DNA from: Saccopteryx bilineata
Lineage: Eukaryota > Chordata > Mammalia > Chiroptera > Emballonuridae
NCBI RefSeq assembly: GCF_036850765.1
Contig: NC_089492.1
Span: 97,917,022 to 97,981,021, forward strand
Direction of reading: 5' to 3'
Length of the DNA: 64,000 nucleotides
The position numbers and the translations under genes were made by a program. The notes below the pieces were generated by a model. The model saw nothing but the letters and a program-made list of their open reading frames with translations, was not told where the DNA came from and made no database searches. This document shows, one piece after another, positions 34,300-47,900 of the stretch. Each line of letters starts with the position of its first letter. The stretch's first letter is position 1.

Positions 34300-34745
34300 G
34301 CTTACCTTTTGCAACAGCATGGATGGACCTGGAGATTATAATGCTAAGTGAAATAAGCCAAGCAGAGAAAGACAAATATAATATTATCTCACTTATATGT
34401 GGAATCTAATGAACAAAGTGAACTGAGGAACAGAATAGAGGCAGAGGCAGGGTCACAGGGACCAGAGGGTCAACTGTCAGTGGGAAGGGGGATAAGGGGA
34501 TAGGATCAGAGAAGGTGAAGGGATTAGTGAAATTATATATATATTATAACAAAGTGAAATTATATATATATATTATAATTTGTTATATATATATAACAAA
34601 GATGCAGATAACAGGACAGCAAATCCCAGAGGGAAGGGGGAAAGGGGAAAAATGGGGTGTAATGGGGGTCATGGGGATGAGGGATGAGGGTATTATATGG
34701 GATACTTGATTCCATGTGAACACAATAAATTAAAGTTATTAAAAA
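34300..34745 (+). mobile_element. L1 3' end, different subfamily
   Basis: Starts near GCAACAGCATGGATGGACCT, then TTATATGTGGAATCTAATGA, G-rich tracts (34485-34500, 34630-34690), GGGATACTTGATTCCATGTG and an A-rich tail. An internal AT palindrome-like repeat lies at about 34535-34600. Confidence 0.8.
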
Positions 34746-34749
34746 TTAA

Positions 34750-34816
34750 AAGAAGGAAGGAAGGAAGGAAAGAGAGAGAGAGAAAGGGAAGGAAGAAAGA
34801 GAGAAAGAAAAGAAAG
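34750..34816. repeat. GGAA / GA microsatellite
   Basis: A run of GGAA and GA units that grew from the A-tail of the L1 just upstream. Confidence 0.9.
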
Positions 34817-35757
34817 TATGCCTTGTCTTTGTGTGTACCTGCATTAGGTATGACCTTATCCTTGGATCTCTATCTCTTCAGGCTTCACTAGAACTGGCCA
34901 AGGATTTTAAGCTAGTAAAACATGTCCATTGACCAAGGCAATTCTTTCTGTTTCTACCTCAAGAAAAACCATTAGAGATAATGTATTTGTAAACCATTTC
35001 TCAGGATATATTGATTTCCTCTGTCTCAAAATTGCTCTTATTGAAAAAAAAATCAAAGTATGCCCTAAGGAAAGAGACACTCCAATAGTGTCCCCTTAAA
35101 ACAAAAACATAAACATATAATTAAAAAATTTAGAAGTCTCACTCTTCAATGATATCATAGTTGTTGGTGAGGAAACCTGGCACTAATATTTTCTCTGACT
35201 AGTCATTTTTGTCTAAGATCTTGTTTAATAGTCACAGGCTTATCCAGTTGTTTTTGTAAAATAAACTACTCACAAAATATTGTCATTTTAAGATTTTTCA
35301 GTAAGTATATGTGGTTTCTGTAGCAAGGGTAGAAAGTGAAATAAGGTGATGGAGGACTTAATACATACACAAACAAAGCAGGTGGCTATTATAGAGATAG
35401 ATATAAACATGAACATTCATTGCTATAATAGCTTCAGCTGAACTAGCACTTTTATGCACTGTGCAAAGTCTTTACATATGAGATCTTTATGAATCACTCC
35501 AATTTTGAAGGAGTAGGTACCAGCTGTTCTGATTATTTTACATGCAGGAACATCTCACGAAGAAGCACCATAGGACAGTCCATCACTTCAATGTCAAGTA
35601 AAAGTCAATAGAGATGTATAAAGAAACCCAACTCTTTATGGTTAAATATATTTAGATTTTAAAGTTATCTTCTATGAACAGCAGCTTTAAAAGAAATGCA
35701 TTTCTAAAGTGTATATATTATATTATATAATATATATATATATATATGTATTTTAAT
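34817..35757. other. Unique DNA with an MIR/L2-like relic and AT repeat
   Basis: A weak MIR/L2-like stretch lies at about 35440-35570 (TTTACATGCAGGAACATCTC context). An AT dinucleotide repeat at about 35711-35749 adjoins the next SINE. No gene. Confidence 0.45.
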
Positions 35758-36087
35758 GTGAGAGAAGGGGAGATAGTGAGACAGACTCTCACATGTACCC
35801 CAGTGGGGATCCATCTGGCAACTCTATCTGGGTTCAATGCTTGCATACCTAGCTATTTTCAGTGCCTAAGATTGACATGCTTGGACCAACCAAGCTATTC
35901 TCAGCGCCCAGAGCTATGCTCAAACCATTCGGGCCACTTGCTGGGGAAGGGGAAGAGGGAGAGAAGTGGGAGAAGAAGGGGGAGAGAAGCAGATGTTGGC
36001 TTCTCCTGTGTGCCCTGATGGGGAGTTGAACCCAGACGACCATTTGCTTGGCTGATGCTCTTATCCACAGACCTACTGGCCAGGGCC
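35758..36087 (-). mobile_element. Diverged long-type SINE
   Basis: Right edge CTACTGGCCAGGGCC is the SINE head on the minus strand. GAAGCAGATGTTGGCTTCTC then CTGTGTGCCCTGATG and a left GACAGACTCTCACATG block match the 390-bp family. It is more diverged than the other copies, with no clear TSD. Confidence 0.78.
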
Positions 36088-38100
36088 ATATTTTATATTT
36101 AAATAAAAGAAATTATAGTACCTCTGCAAGCTTACCAAAACAACATAATCAGTAATATCAGATCCTTGGCAGAAAATGGCAGGTACTTAAACAAAATCTA
36201 AAATGTAACTTACTTAGGTGCCATACCAGCACATACTAAAACTATTTAACAATGGGTTCACAACAAATACATTTCTTCACCAGGTAGAATGATACCCTTT
36301 TTTCCCCCTCCTATCTTACACGCCACTAACAGGATCTTAGGATGTGTGACTTACCTTGTTTCATTTAAGACTAAAAATTAAAATTTCCAAAGATCTTAAG
36401 AGAAATAAAGCCTTTTATAAGAAGTTATTCTTAAATATATAATCTATGATCTTAATCTAGATATTTTAATTAGTTTGTGGTAATTCCTAAGGCAAATAAA
36501 AGGAAAAAAATTACATTATATTTAAATTGTCAACAAAAAAAGAACAAGTATTGAATTTTAAATCACCATGTAAATCAATCTTTTGTTCAAATTTTAACAA
36601 ATAATTAGTATCATAACTTGCCCAGAGATCTCAACTGTACAACTTCTCTAACATCTCTAACCTTCATTGCTAAAGCACAAAAGCTGCTATCCTGGGCTCC
36701 CCCCCCCACCCCCCTTGGACTCTGATAGATTCTAGAACTCTACTAATGAATAATAAGATTATTTGCCTTCAAGAAACCCTGTACTTGAAATAGTTAACAG
36801 TTTTCTTAAAATAAAATATCTTATTCATAAATAGAAACTATTAAGTGCTTTTCTCTCATTTTCTGGACAAGTGTATCTACTCTCTGGTATTGGACTTATA
36901 CTGCTACCGTTGTTGCCACATGGGGCATAGCTTTCCATTTAAATAAAATCTCCAATCTCAGACTAAGCAATGCCAACTACCATCTAATCATGCATGTTTC
37001 ATGAAAAAAAATGTTGTGCCAATTGTTTTTAATTGTATATAGTTTTTATGCAGAGACTAAGGCTTAGATGTGTTGGTTGATAATTATGGCGATTCAGAAA
37101 TCTTCTGCTAATGATGTACAAAGGCATTTCAAAAAACTATTCTGTACTGAAATACAATCCACAAGTGACTATGAACTCCAGCCCTTTACCCCTACAACAG
37201 AACCACCCTGGAAATCAATAGAAGCAAGAATTTCCCTAAAATGTCTTCTTTATTTTATGGCATTTAACAACATTTGAGTTGATGTCCATTATCCTCATTC
37301 ATTTCTGTGATGCCAGAAATTTTCATTTAATTTAGCAATGAAACCTAACTGTCCAGAAAGTAAAAAACAATCTTTTCAAATATTATTATTAAAGTTAAAT
37401 AGGGTGCAAATTTTTTATTCATTGAAGATAAGGAAACTTATGTGGCAAAACTTTTGGTTCTTAGCCATGACAAATTTTATTGTTTATCACCTAAGACTCA
37501 AATACATTAGGGTTTCTATTAAGAGCTGTCAGATAAGATAACATAGTAAATTAAGTAAAGGTAGAACTATTTTTTTACCTTTTTGCAAGGCTACTTAAGG
37601 GAATTGCCCCAAACAAAAAAGGGAAAAGTAAAGAAGATAAAAGATAACGGTCTCTTATTTGACATGAAGGCTATATACCAGATCCCATGTTGCATCATGA
37701 AAATGTCAACTCCTAAGGTTTACCACTTTCTCCATTAAATAATTGCACATACAAAAAGCCAATGCTATTATTATTCATATTCAGTGAAAGGCATCAAATA
37801 CCATTTACACAGCATATATTATAGAGCTTTAAGATATATCTGCAACAGTGACAGGTCTCAATCACATTGTCAACCCTTGGAGCTTTCCACCAAGTTAGAA
37901 ATTGCCAGTGCTGGTCCATTGCTGGCCTTGAAGTTAGTCAGCTGAGACAAAATGTACACGATGAGGGAAGGTCAGAGGGAAAGGAGAATTAGAGAAAATA
38001 AAACGAGTTTAAAGCCTAACCCATTTAATACTTTAAGAGGAAAGAGAAGCATAAAAAATTCTGGAAGCGTTTCTTTTTCCAAAACATAAGCCTAAGGATT
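36088..38100. other. AT-rich unique DNA
   Basis: About 2 kb with no recognised gene or repeat apart from a C-rich run at about 36699-36715. Confidence 0.45.
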
Positions 38101-38115
38101 AATAACTTCTGTGAC

Positions 38116-38318
38116 TGGCCTGACCTGTGGTGGCGCAGTGGATAAAGCATTGACCTGGAAATGCTGAGGTTGTCGGTTCGAAACCCTGGGCTTGCCTGGT
38201 CAAGGCACATATGGGAGTTGATGCTTCCAGCTCCTCCCCCCTTCTCTCTCTGTTTCTCTCTCTCCCTCTCTCTCTCTCTCCTCTCTAAAAATGAATAAAT
38301 AAAATTTAAAAAAAAATA
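38116..38318 (+). mobile_element. tRNA-derived SINE, short type
   Basis: Head CCTGACCTGTGGTGGCGCAG from 38119, GTCAAGGCACATATGGGAG, CT tract and AATAAATAAAATT tail. The perfect 15-bp TSD AATAACTTCTGTGAC lies at 38101-38115 and 38319-38333. Confidence 0.95.
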
Positions 38319-38333
38319 AATAACTTCTGTGAC

Positions 38334-41273
38334 CAATATTTTTGTTTTGATTTGAGTTATAGTTTTAGATCAATATGGCCAGTTATTGCTCAGCTGTGCT
38401 CAATTACATGATATCTGAAATTAGGAAGTTAAATCATACAAGGACTTCTTTTATTCTCCTCCAGTAAAACAGTATTTTACTAAATACATGACCAAAGCAT
38501 GGATAGTAAACAAATATAACTTTATAGAGGGAAGAAGAAACTCTTTTAGTGTCTCTTCATACTCTTCCATCTGCACATTATGTATTAGGAATCAGAAAGA
38601 AATTCACACCTCTGAATTTGAATCATAAGCAGATTGCTACCAGAAATGTGTCGCATTACTGCTTCAGGAAGAACTTTAAATTCTTAGAGCAAAATACAGC
38701 ACTTTTGCCAGTTTCAAGTACTTCATATCTGCATGCTAATTTCAAAGGGTTCAAAGGGAGGCTTTGCCAACGCCATGTCTCTAACCTCCACAGTTGGTCT
38801 TTTCATTTACAGTACAGAGGGGTTAGTTGACTTGAGGCAGAGCAGGCCAGTCCGTTCTCAGTTCACTCACTGCGTTGGGGCCACCTGGAGACTAGGAGCC
38901 AGAAGCGCTAAGTGAAGCTCAGGAAGATGTTTCAAGAAGTCGATGCTTACCATGATGTCTCTCTACCAGACACTTTGTGACTCAAAGTGACCTCTCTCTC
39001 CATCAGATACCATAGTCTTGCCTTTCAGGGCCTCAAAAAACCTCAGAGTTTCCATTTTTGGTATAAATAGAGTCTTGTAAAATAAATCTAATATTTAAGC
39101 AAAGGATACCAGCAGAGAAAAAGTCCATGTGGGAACAGAAGAGCAATCACGGCTCTCTCTCTTCCTCTCCTCACAGACCTCTTTCTTACCGATTCTGGTC
39201 CTCCAGTCTACTTTCAGCAGTGACTTACTGGTTTTAGTCACTGCCTATTACACTTGGGACCATTAATTTTTATTTCAAAAGGACCTATATTGTACAGTTT
39301 GGGAAACTAAACAATTAAAAGGATGTCTTGGAATAGATGTCTTTTTTAAAAACCACAAACTCCTATTCTGAAAGCTGTTAATTTTAGCCAGAAAATGATT
39401 GTGTGGGTAAAGTATACTAGACAGTTTATCTGTTCTGCTTCATAGAACCAATATTGTTTGAGTAACATTGCAAAAAAAAATTTTGACCTCAATTGTTTTC
39501 CTTTTCACTGAGCTATCTGAAGATGGGGATGGAGTAGGAATAATTATACCTTTCTGAGGGGAAGTGCTTAGTAAGTGTAAAATGGAAGCTTCATCTTTAC
39601 CTGAGGACATAAAACCACAGTAGTCCCATTTTGCAGAAGAAAATCTATTATCCCTGTGAAGAAGGCACTCATTAACATAAAAGTGAATTTAAAGAAAGAT
39701 GAAATAGATGACAATATATAACTATGTTTTCCCCTTCAGGAAAGTTTGCTTGAAATAAGGAACAAAACTTAAATGAAAATAATTTGCTTACTATAACAGC
39801 TATTAAGTGGTAAGGTTGGTATTTGAAACTAAAATATCTGAGTTCATAATTCAAACTCTTTCTGATATGCCCTATTGCCTCACTCATAAAATCAGTCATC
39901 CTCTAAATGAGGCTCTTCATGTATTCATTCATTCAACAAATAGTCATCAAATACCATCTAGGCACAATGGAGGAGGTGGTAAAGGGGGTGTAAGTAATAA
40001 AACTTCCTGTCCCTCTCTCTCATCAATGTGATGATTAGCCAATGCACTGATGGTGCTTCAGTTAGTATACAGAGGAAGCTAGTAAATTTGACAGTCACTG
40101 CTTAGTATATTTAGACCAATTACTCTGAATAAACTTGAAAAAGGAAAAGAAATAAAAGTGATCTTGAGAAGTTGCAATGAAATGTTAATGAGGATGATGC
40201 CTAAGGCTGGATTTCAGTGTCACTAAAAAAAAAAAAAAAAAAATACATATTATATGCAAATCTGAGAGTATACCTCTGGAAAATCCTTGTAGAAACCAAA
40301 ATTGTAGGTCATTTCAAAATGTAGGTTTTAGGCAAAGATGACACTTTTAGGACTGTGGTCTATTACAATCTGTCCAAGTAGTTTTCTGTCATAGGGTGGA
40401 ATTCTATGTGAATATTAAATTAGGCATATGCTAATTATCCCATTGAAACAATATTGGTCCTATTTATAAATTTTAAACTAAAACTTAAAACTCAAACTAT
40501 AGACATACTTTAAAACTCAAGTTTTCTTCTACCAAACCTAGAGTAATGCCAAGTGTGAAAAGAAGTAATTATTTAGAAAAAGAAATTGGCAGACTCAAAA
40601 TAAGAAAATGCCTTTTAATAAAACTAGTTACAAAATATCTAGCAAAGTCAGCAGTATCAGAACACTAAAACAGGAGATAAAATTGTAAAGATTAGTTTCG
40701 ATCTTCAGTTAGTAAATCAATCATTCAGTTAAATATATATTTACTGTGGAGAATTCAGAAGACAAAATGTGGTCTTGGTCATTATAACATAGAGAGGTTG
40801 GTTGGTGTCCTTGAAATATATCCAGAGCTATGGACAACTCAGTGCAACACTTTTCTGAGAAAAGAGAGACATACTTTGACTGTCCAAGTCTATTAAATCT
40901 GTCAGGCCAGGCTAGTAATCACAACCCCCATCTTCAAGAAAATGAGAAAACAAGAGTAGAAGGGTATCCTGGGGGAAGAAAGGTAAGAGTATGAATATTA
41001 ATTAAATGGCAAAAGATACAGAAGCAGACAGAAATGGTTTTGACATTATGAAATATAGGAGAAAATTGGTATGCTTTGCAGGGATGGCAAAGAAAAAGCC
41101 TAAAGATAAGTGTGCATTAGTTTTCTGAAGACTGAACCATACCACCACCCTACCCCAAACTATGTCATATCCAAAAGAGTGTCTTAGCTGCATCACCCAC
41201 CATAATGAGGATTAGTACAAATAAACATGGCTGTTAGTCTGCCTGTGCCCCACAGTTCCATAGGCCCAGAAGG
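38334..41273. other. Unique DNA with an L2-type relic
   Basis: No gene recognised. About 39910-39970 reads on the minus strand like an L2 3' end (TTCATTCATTCAACAAATAG on +). A poly-A run lies at 40226-40243. Confidence 0.45.
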
Positions 41274-41348
41274 CATGTATGTGTGTGCATGTACGCATGT
41301 GTGTGTGCATGTGTGTGTGCATGTGTGTGTGCGTGTATGTATGTGTAC
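41274..41348. repeat. TG / TGCA-rich microsatellite
   Basis: Interrupted GTGTGTGCAT units over about 75 bp. It generates spurious Cys/Val frames on + and Thr/His frames on -. Confidence 0.9.
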
Positions 41349-41837
41349 TAAAGGGAAAGCATATTATGTTGGTGGAAAAAAACAGATAAATAAGAGGGCA
41401 ATGTACCTTTACTAGAATGGAGTACATAGCTGTTTTGCCAGTTTTACTCCCAGGCATAAATATTTCTAATTTGTATTGGGAATCCTGTTTGGCAAAAAGA
41501 ACATTTTAATGAAAACTTTTCCTGCCCTAATAATAGGGCAGAAAATCTTTTTTATAGTAGAGAATTAACTTTTATGATTGATCACATACAAAATTTTTAT
41601 GTCACCAGAGAATGGGCTGGCTCTGCAAATCTGGCTAAATGTCAGCTATTGAATAAAACTCTGTATATAGTGATTTCATGGATTTTTATCATAATTGCAT
41701 AATAGAGATATAAATTTGGGTGATTTCAGAGTATATATAGTATTTAACACCTTGGAACTTCATAAAATCACTAAGGGGATAATATATCTAGATAATATAA
41801 AAAGTGTGAGGACTAAGCTAAGGGCATATCAATACTT
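41349..41837. other. Unique DNA
   Basis: Nothing recognised. Confidence 0.4.
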
Positions 41838-41854
41838 AAAAGTCAGCAAGATGA

Positions 41855-42050
41855 GCCTGACCTGTGGTGGCGCAGTGGGATAAAGCGTCGACCTGGAACA
41901 CTGAGGTCGCCGGTTCGAAGCCTTGGGCTTGCCTGGTCAAGGCACATATGGGAGTTGATGCTTCCTGCTCCTCCCCCTTCTCTCTCTCTCTTTGTCTCTC
42001 TCTCTCACTCCTCTCTCTCTAAAAAATCAATAAATAAAATATTTTTTAAA
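41855..42050 (+). mobile_element. tRNA-derived SINE, short type
   Basis: Head CCTGACCTGTGGTGGCGCAG, GTCAAGGCACATATGGGAG, CT tract, AATAAATAAAAT tail. The perfect 17-bp TSD AAAAGTCAGCAAGATGA lies at 41838-41854 and 42051-42067. Confidence 0.95.
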
Positions 42051-42067
42051 AAAAGTCAGCAAGATGA

Positions 42068-43296
42068 TAAAAACAATATAAAACAAAAGATATTGAGACT
42101 GAAAAAGAAATACCAATGAAGCAGAAGGAGAACTGAAAAGATAGTTCTCTAGAAATGAAGATATGAACACATATGTTCGATCCTGTTGAAAGAGCAAAAT
42201 AAGGTCTAATAATTGATAATTGAGTTGAACTGAGTAAAAGTGACTGGTAGGCTCTACAAGAGCAATTTTTGTGCAGTGGTGAGAGCTAAAGCCTGCCTGA
42301 ATAGGTTTAAGAAAAGAGGAAGTGGAGACAGTAGGTATAGGCACCGAAGATAAAATATGAGGCAGGACTTTGGAGTTGGAAATAGAGAAGACTTGAGAAA
42401 CAGTCTTAGTGATCTAAGAAAGTGATGAAACAAATGCAGTAGGGATACATACGTGCAGTACCAAGGGTCTATTTGTAGACACTGATGATGAAATTAAAGT
42501 CAGGAGAGTCAGCACATTAGGGTTTCATTCCCCAGCCATGTTAAGCTGCCTATGTACATGGTGTAGGAGCAATAATAATGTGAGCTATGTTAAAGGGTTA
42601 TAGTGAGCCATAATTCATGATACATGCTTTAGAGAAGTATTTCATTTAGTTTTTACAACAATCCTATGAGGTAGTTACAACTGCCACAACTTTATAGATT
42701 AGGAGATATTTCACAATGAGTGTGTGGCGAGTTCAGAATTTAAATGCAGGGAGTAGTTAAGAGCCTGGATTCTTAACCACTACTCTGCAGTGCCCAAAGC
42801 ACTGTTTCATTCTGAGCACAGTGAATTCCATGCCTCTTTTATGTCAGGCAAGCAAATGAGCCCATTCCTTCACATACCTCAGTCCCAGCTTCTCCTTTGA
42901 GTTTCAGACCCAAATATTTAATTGTCTACCTGACCTTCCTACTTGATATCTAATTCAAAAGTTACATTATCCAAACAGCTATGTAGTCCCCCTCTTTAAG
43001 CCAGTTCCTTTTTCATTCTTTCCCACCCCCTCATATAATAATTTAATAGCTTGAAAAATGTCAAAGTTTTCATAGTTAAATTATTTATAATGATGACAAA
43101 CATAATAAAAGTCACCAGAGTGGAAATTATAAAGGCCATGAATGCATGAAAAATGAATTATCAAAATATTTAGTAATAAAAAGGTGTAAATCACACACTT
43201 ACTGTAATTGAAACTAAGTTTATATAAACTAAATGTGTAGGGGGAAAAAGCAATGTGTGCAGATTAAAATATGTATCTCATGACATTAGACCATTT
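42068..43296. other. Unique DNA with an L2/MIR-like relic
   Basis: A diverged block at 42630-42770 resembles L2/MIR (ACAACAATCCTATGAGGTAG, then TTATAGATTAGGAGATATTT). No gene. Confidence 0.5.
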
Positions 43297-43396
43297 ATGC
43301 TTCTCTTCTCCAAAGAGGACATAGATACACGGCCAATATAAAAGGAAGCTCAACATCATTAATCATCAGAAAAATGCAAATTAAAACTACAGTGAG
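43297..43396 (+). mobile_element. Short L1 ORF2 fragment
   Basis: CTTCTCCAAAGAGGACATAG then AGAAAAATGCAAATTAAAAC, a familiar ORF2 3' segment. It ends where the next SINE begins. Confidence 0.75.
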
Positions 43397-43745
43397 CCTG
43401 ACCAAGCGGCGGCACAGTGGATAGAGCATCGGACTGGGATGCGAGGACTCAGGTTCGAGACCCCGAGGTCGCCAGCTTGGGCATGGGCTCATCTGGTTTG
43501 ACCAAAGCTCGCCAGCTTGGACCCAAGGTCACTGGCTCGAGCAGGGGGTTACTCGGTCTGCTGAAGGTCCATGGTCAAGGCACATATGAGAAGACAATCA
43601 ATGAACAACTAAGGTGTCACACGCGCAATGAAAAACTAATGATTGATGCTTCTCATCTCTCCATTCCTGTCTGTCTGTCTCTGTCTATCCCTCTCTCTGA
43701 CTCTCTGTTAAAAAAAAAGAAAAAATAAATAAAAAATAAAATAAA
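43397..43745 (+). mobile_element. tRNA-derived SINE, 330-bp type
   Basis: Starts CCTGACCAAGCGGCGGCACA, then a GAGGTCGCCAGCTTGG module, GTCAAGGCACATATGAGAAG, AACAACTAAGGTGTC, a CTGTCTGTCT tract and an A-rich tail. It is the best-preserved 330-bp copy here. A clear TSD was not found. Confidence 0.9.
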
Positions 43746-43804
43746 ATGAATAAATTTTTAAAAAGATTATAATAGGTATTATTTCTTTCTTATTGTTATC
43801 TCTC

Positions 43805-44320
43805 TTGGATCATTCACTCTAGGGAAAGCTAGGTGCCATATCATGAGAATATTCAAGCAGCTCTTCGGAGAAGCCAATGTGGTAAGGAATTGAGGCTTCT
43901 TGCCAAAAGCCATGTGAATAAGCCATTAACCCATCTTTAAATTGAATCCTTTAGTCCCGTCAAGCCTCCAATAACAATATTGTTATTGATGGGATTGACT
44001 ATAATCTCATGAGGGACTCTGAGCCAGTACAACCCAGCTGGGCCACTCTCAAATTTCATTGTGAGATAATAAATGGTTGTTGTTGGAAGCTGGGAAATTT
44101 TGAAGTAATTTTTTGAAAGATTTTTATTTATTCATTATAGAGAGGAGAGAGAGAGAGAAGAGGGGGAGGAGCAGGGAGCATCAACTCCCATATGTGCATT
44201 GACCAGACAAGCCCTGGGTTTTGAACTGGTAACCTTAGCATTCCAGGTCAGTACTTTATTCACTGTACCACCACAGGTCAGGCTTGAGGTAATTTTTTAT
44301 GCTGCACAAGTAACTATTAT
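43805..44320 (+). mobile_element. MLT1-type (ERVL-MaLR) LTR with SINE insertion
   Basis: Block order matches MLT1 LTRs: TCACTCTAGGGAAAGCTAGG, GCCAAAAGCCATGTGAATAA, AATCTCATGAGGGACTCTGA, GTGAGATAATAAATGGTTGT, then, after the SINE, GAGGTAATTTTTTATGCTGC. An ancient solo LTR; no internal viral genes. Confidence 0.7.
44115..44283 (-). mobile_element. tRNA-derived SINE, short type, inside MLT1
   Basis: Reverse-strand copy: GA tract, AGCATCAACTCCCATATGTG, head ACCACAGGTCAGG. Imperfect TSD TTGAAGTAATTTTTT (ending 44114) versus TTGAGGTAATTTTTT (about 44284-44298). Confidence 0.9.
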
Positions 44321-44394
44321 GGTATTATTATAATGTGTTATGTGTATGTTCGTAATTTGTTGATAATGCATTTTGGTAAATAGCTCCATGCTTG

Positions 44395-44515
44395 ATATCA
44401 AACTCTGTGAAGGTAAGGACTATACATATTTTTGCTTATCATTTCATCCTTTTTCACTCTTTTCTAAGACAGAACTTCTAAACACATAGTATTCAATAAA
44501 TATTTCTTAACTATA
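44395..44515 (+). mobile_element. L2-type 3' end
   Basis: CTGTGAAGGTAAGGACTATA ... AACACATAGTATTCAATAAA then TATTTCTTAA. Diverged L2 tail. Confidence 0.55.
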
Positions 44516-44594
44516 AAACTATATCTGAACTAATCAGTATGATAGTGTTATGAAGAGTTGCAGAAGTTTCTGGTTATTTACTGAGTGCTATTTA

Positions 44595-44976
44595 TTTTTT
44601 TGTTTGTTTGTTTTTGTATTTTTCCAAAGTTATAAGCGGGGAGGCAGTCAGACAGACTCCCACATGCACCCTACTGGGATCCAGCCAGCATGCTCACCAG
44701 TGGGTGATGCTCTGCCCATCTAGGGCACTGCTCCATTGCAGTCGGATCCGTTCTACTGCCTGAAGTGGAGACCATGGAGCCGTCCTCAACGCCCAGGCCA
44801 ACTTTGATCCAGTGAAGCCTTGGTTATGGGAAGGGAAGAGAGACACAGAGAGGAAGGAGAGGGGGAAGGGTGGAGAAGCAGATGGGTGCCTCTCCTGTGT
44901 GCCCTGATCAGGAATCGAACCCGGGACTTCCACACACCAGGCCAATGCTCTTCCTGTGAGCCAACCAGCCAGGGCC
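44595..44976 (-). mobile_element. tRNA-derived SINE, long 390-bp type
   Basis: Right edge CCAACCAGCCAGGGC is the head, with B-box complement GGAATCGAACC, GAGAAGCAGATGGGTGCCTC and a T-rich left tail. The perfect 18-bp TSD TTTACTGAGTGCTATTTA lies at 44577-44594 and 44977-44994. Its CTCF-like site is degraded (CTCACCAGTGGGTGATG near 44693). Confidence 0.93.
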
Positions 44977-44994
44977 TTTACTGAGTGCTATTTA

Positions 44995-47900
44995 AATGAC
45001 TTATTTATTCATTACACAAATTTTTTTAAAAGATATGTTATGGCAGAATTATTAGAATGTTTCTTTTAATGATGCAATAAAAATACTTATTCAAGGACAA
45101 TTTCTCCCACAAAATTAGGAGCACCCATTAGTGCTATAGTCTTAATTCTTAGTCCTGAGCCAAGTCACAAAATAGACATGTAATAAATATTTATCAAATG
45201 AATGAATAGACAAAGGGGCTTTGAAGTCAACTGGGTTATGAGAGTGAATGAGAATGAGTGAAATACATCAATCCAGGTGTCAAAGTTCCTACTGAATATA
45301 AAGCAACATTTTGGAAGAGGTCAAGCAATAGTGATAGTGATAAGGAGAAATTACAGTATAGTAGTTGGATTTTATCTTTTAGTGGAGGGGTTCCAACACA
45401 GTGGCAGAAAAATTACTATTGGATAGTTCATAAAGATAGTCATAAATATAATTAATAAAAAAATTGGTGAGATTTTGTTAGTTAGTTCTAATAAACAGAA
45501 GAGTAATTTTCCAGTCTGATGTTCCATCTTCAAAGCACAGTACAGATATTTCAAATGTAATTGAATACCTAGGTAAGCTTTAAAAAGTGAGTTTTTTTGG
45601 ATCATCGCTGAAAAAACAGGCCCCCTGAAATATTACTTTAAATAGCATATTTCATACTACTAGTGTGAAACTCAGAAACTCTGCAAGAATGTTCTTTGAT
45701 CTCTTTAAAAGACAATGACATGCATATTGGGTTTCCTTATTATGAAACCAGGAATTTAGAGTTGATACACCCTGCCATTCATTATGACAACTACTTAGTC
45801 CTTAAATGCTTTTATGAGCTAATAAATGGGTATTGTTTAAGCATGAATTTTGTGGTAATTTGTCACACAGCAATAGAAAACTACTGTTGGTTATTTTTGA
45901 GAGGGGCATTAATTCAACCACTACTGGCTCCACAATGTGTCTCCACAATGTATGAATCTTCCCTTTTTCAGTCCCATTGCCACAGATTATATTCAAGAGC
46001 TTATCTCATGTGATGACTAAAAGCTTAGAATGGCCTTTCATAAATTCTATTTTATTAAAATACCTGCTCGTCTTACAATGTTCCCAATAATTATAGCAAG
46101 TTTATTCCAGCCTCTTTTAGCCTCAGAAATCTTTCATATAATTTTATAGGATATGGCACTTATCCAGATGATTCTGTAGTATAGCCAAAATGTTGTGTAG
46201 TGTGTGTTCATTCTTACACTAATCTGTCAGCACTTACAGGTCAGAAATTATGCATTTGTAAGGGGCCCTCAAAACCATCCTGAATTAATGCTTTTAACTA
46301 TGGGATACCCAATGTCCTATATTCTATGCCTTGTTTAATATGTCCAGTTCAGTATGATAGAAGAAACAAAGAAACTGAAGTTATACCTTCTTAAAAGGCT
46401 GACTCATCAGCTTGGTAGTTTTATGATTTATGGCAAGCCACCTGGTGCTTCTGATCTTTCATTTTTTATCTTTAGTGGTGGGGGGACCAAATATGAGACA
46501 ATTTATAGAAAACACCTTTAACAAATTAAATTGATCACATTAGATATCACTTAAAATAAAACAAATCTGTTGTCTGTTTAAGCCTATAGTTTGGTTTTCT
46601 AAGAGAACTGAAAAAAGTTGCTGGGCCTCCTCGGAAGAATTGGGATAAAGTGCAATTGCGAGAGACCAGCAATTATACTGTAGAAATAATCTCATGACCT
46701 AGATACAGTGCTATCAGTTGGTCTCTCAAGGTAGAAAGTCATGTTTAACTCAAAATTAGGGCATGATTCCACCTCCTAACACTGTCAATGTCATTTATAC
46801 AACCAGTACTCAAAATATTTGCTACTGAAAAAGTTGTATCCTGGTCATCAAGATATGAGCTAGCTGTCCATCTTTTTGCCTAAAATAAAATCTTGTTCCA
46901 TCATTTATAGTTGGAAGAAAATAATACTAACATTCAGATCAAATGACTGGTGGGGAGGGAGTCAACATTATTTAGTTATTAACTTTTTAAAATAAAATTA
47001 AATTGAAATCCACTTAAAATGGTTTTTATATTTGGCATAATAATGTTGTTATGTTGATACAAATACAAATGTTGAGTTTCTCTAAGCCACTCTTTAGAGA
47101 TAAATAATTTTCCACTGTGCTTATAAGTTTTATATTTATCAGTGAGTCATCAAACAGCAGAGATAGTTATCATGTATTTCTCAAGTTGGAACCAATTGCA
47201 GAAACAATGAGAAAGTAAATGTCTTATGTCATTCTATTTTTGTTTAAGATTTTTTTGTTTTTCTTTATTTGAGAGCATTGAAATTCTTTTCCAATAATCT
47301 TAAAAGACTATGACTTTCTCTACCCATTCCAGTTCAACAGGGAGTCTATCTCTAAGAAACAATCTTACTTTTCTATTACCCAATCTCCCTCTAGTCTTTC
47401 AAGAAAAACTTCTCTTTTACCTCTACCAATTTACATAAATATTAGGTGCCATCAACTTCAATGAAAATAAAAATCATCTAAAAAATGTAAGTGAAATTGC
47501 CATACATTAATATGGCCATAGGCCCTGATCTGTATACAAGTTTCATAAATATTCCTTTCTTCCTAGAAAGATTCTACATCCTGAAATAGTTACTAATATA
47601 ACCTTCAAAATCATTCTGGAAGTGGTAATGAAAAGGTTTTTTCCTGAATCTACTTTGTTGGTTGAAATATAGATGAGCCAAGTGGTCTGTGTTATGTCTA
47701 ATGCCCTGCAGAATATAGCATAGGAGAAATTCTATACCAATATTTTAAAAAAGCCAAACAAAATGTTGATTAATTAGTAACTTACTCAAAAATCTCTAAT
47801 GATATACAGAGCACCTAAGTCCTCAATGTTCCTTTAAAACTATCCTTGACCAGTTAAGCTTTATCGCTTATTAAATGTTTCATAAGACAAAGGGGATGGT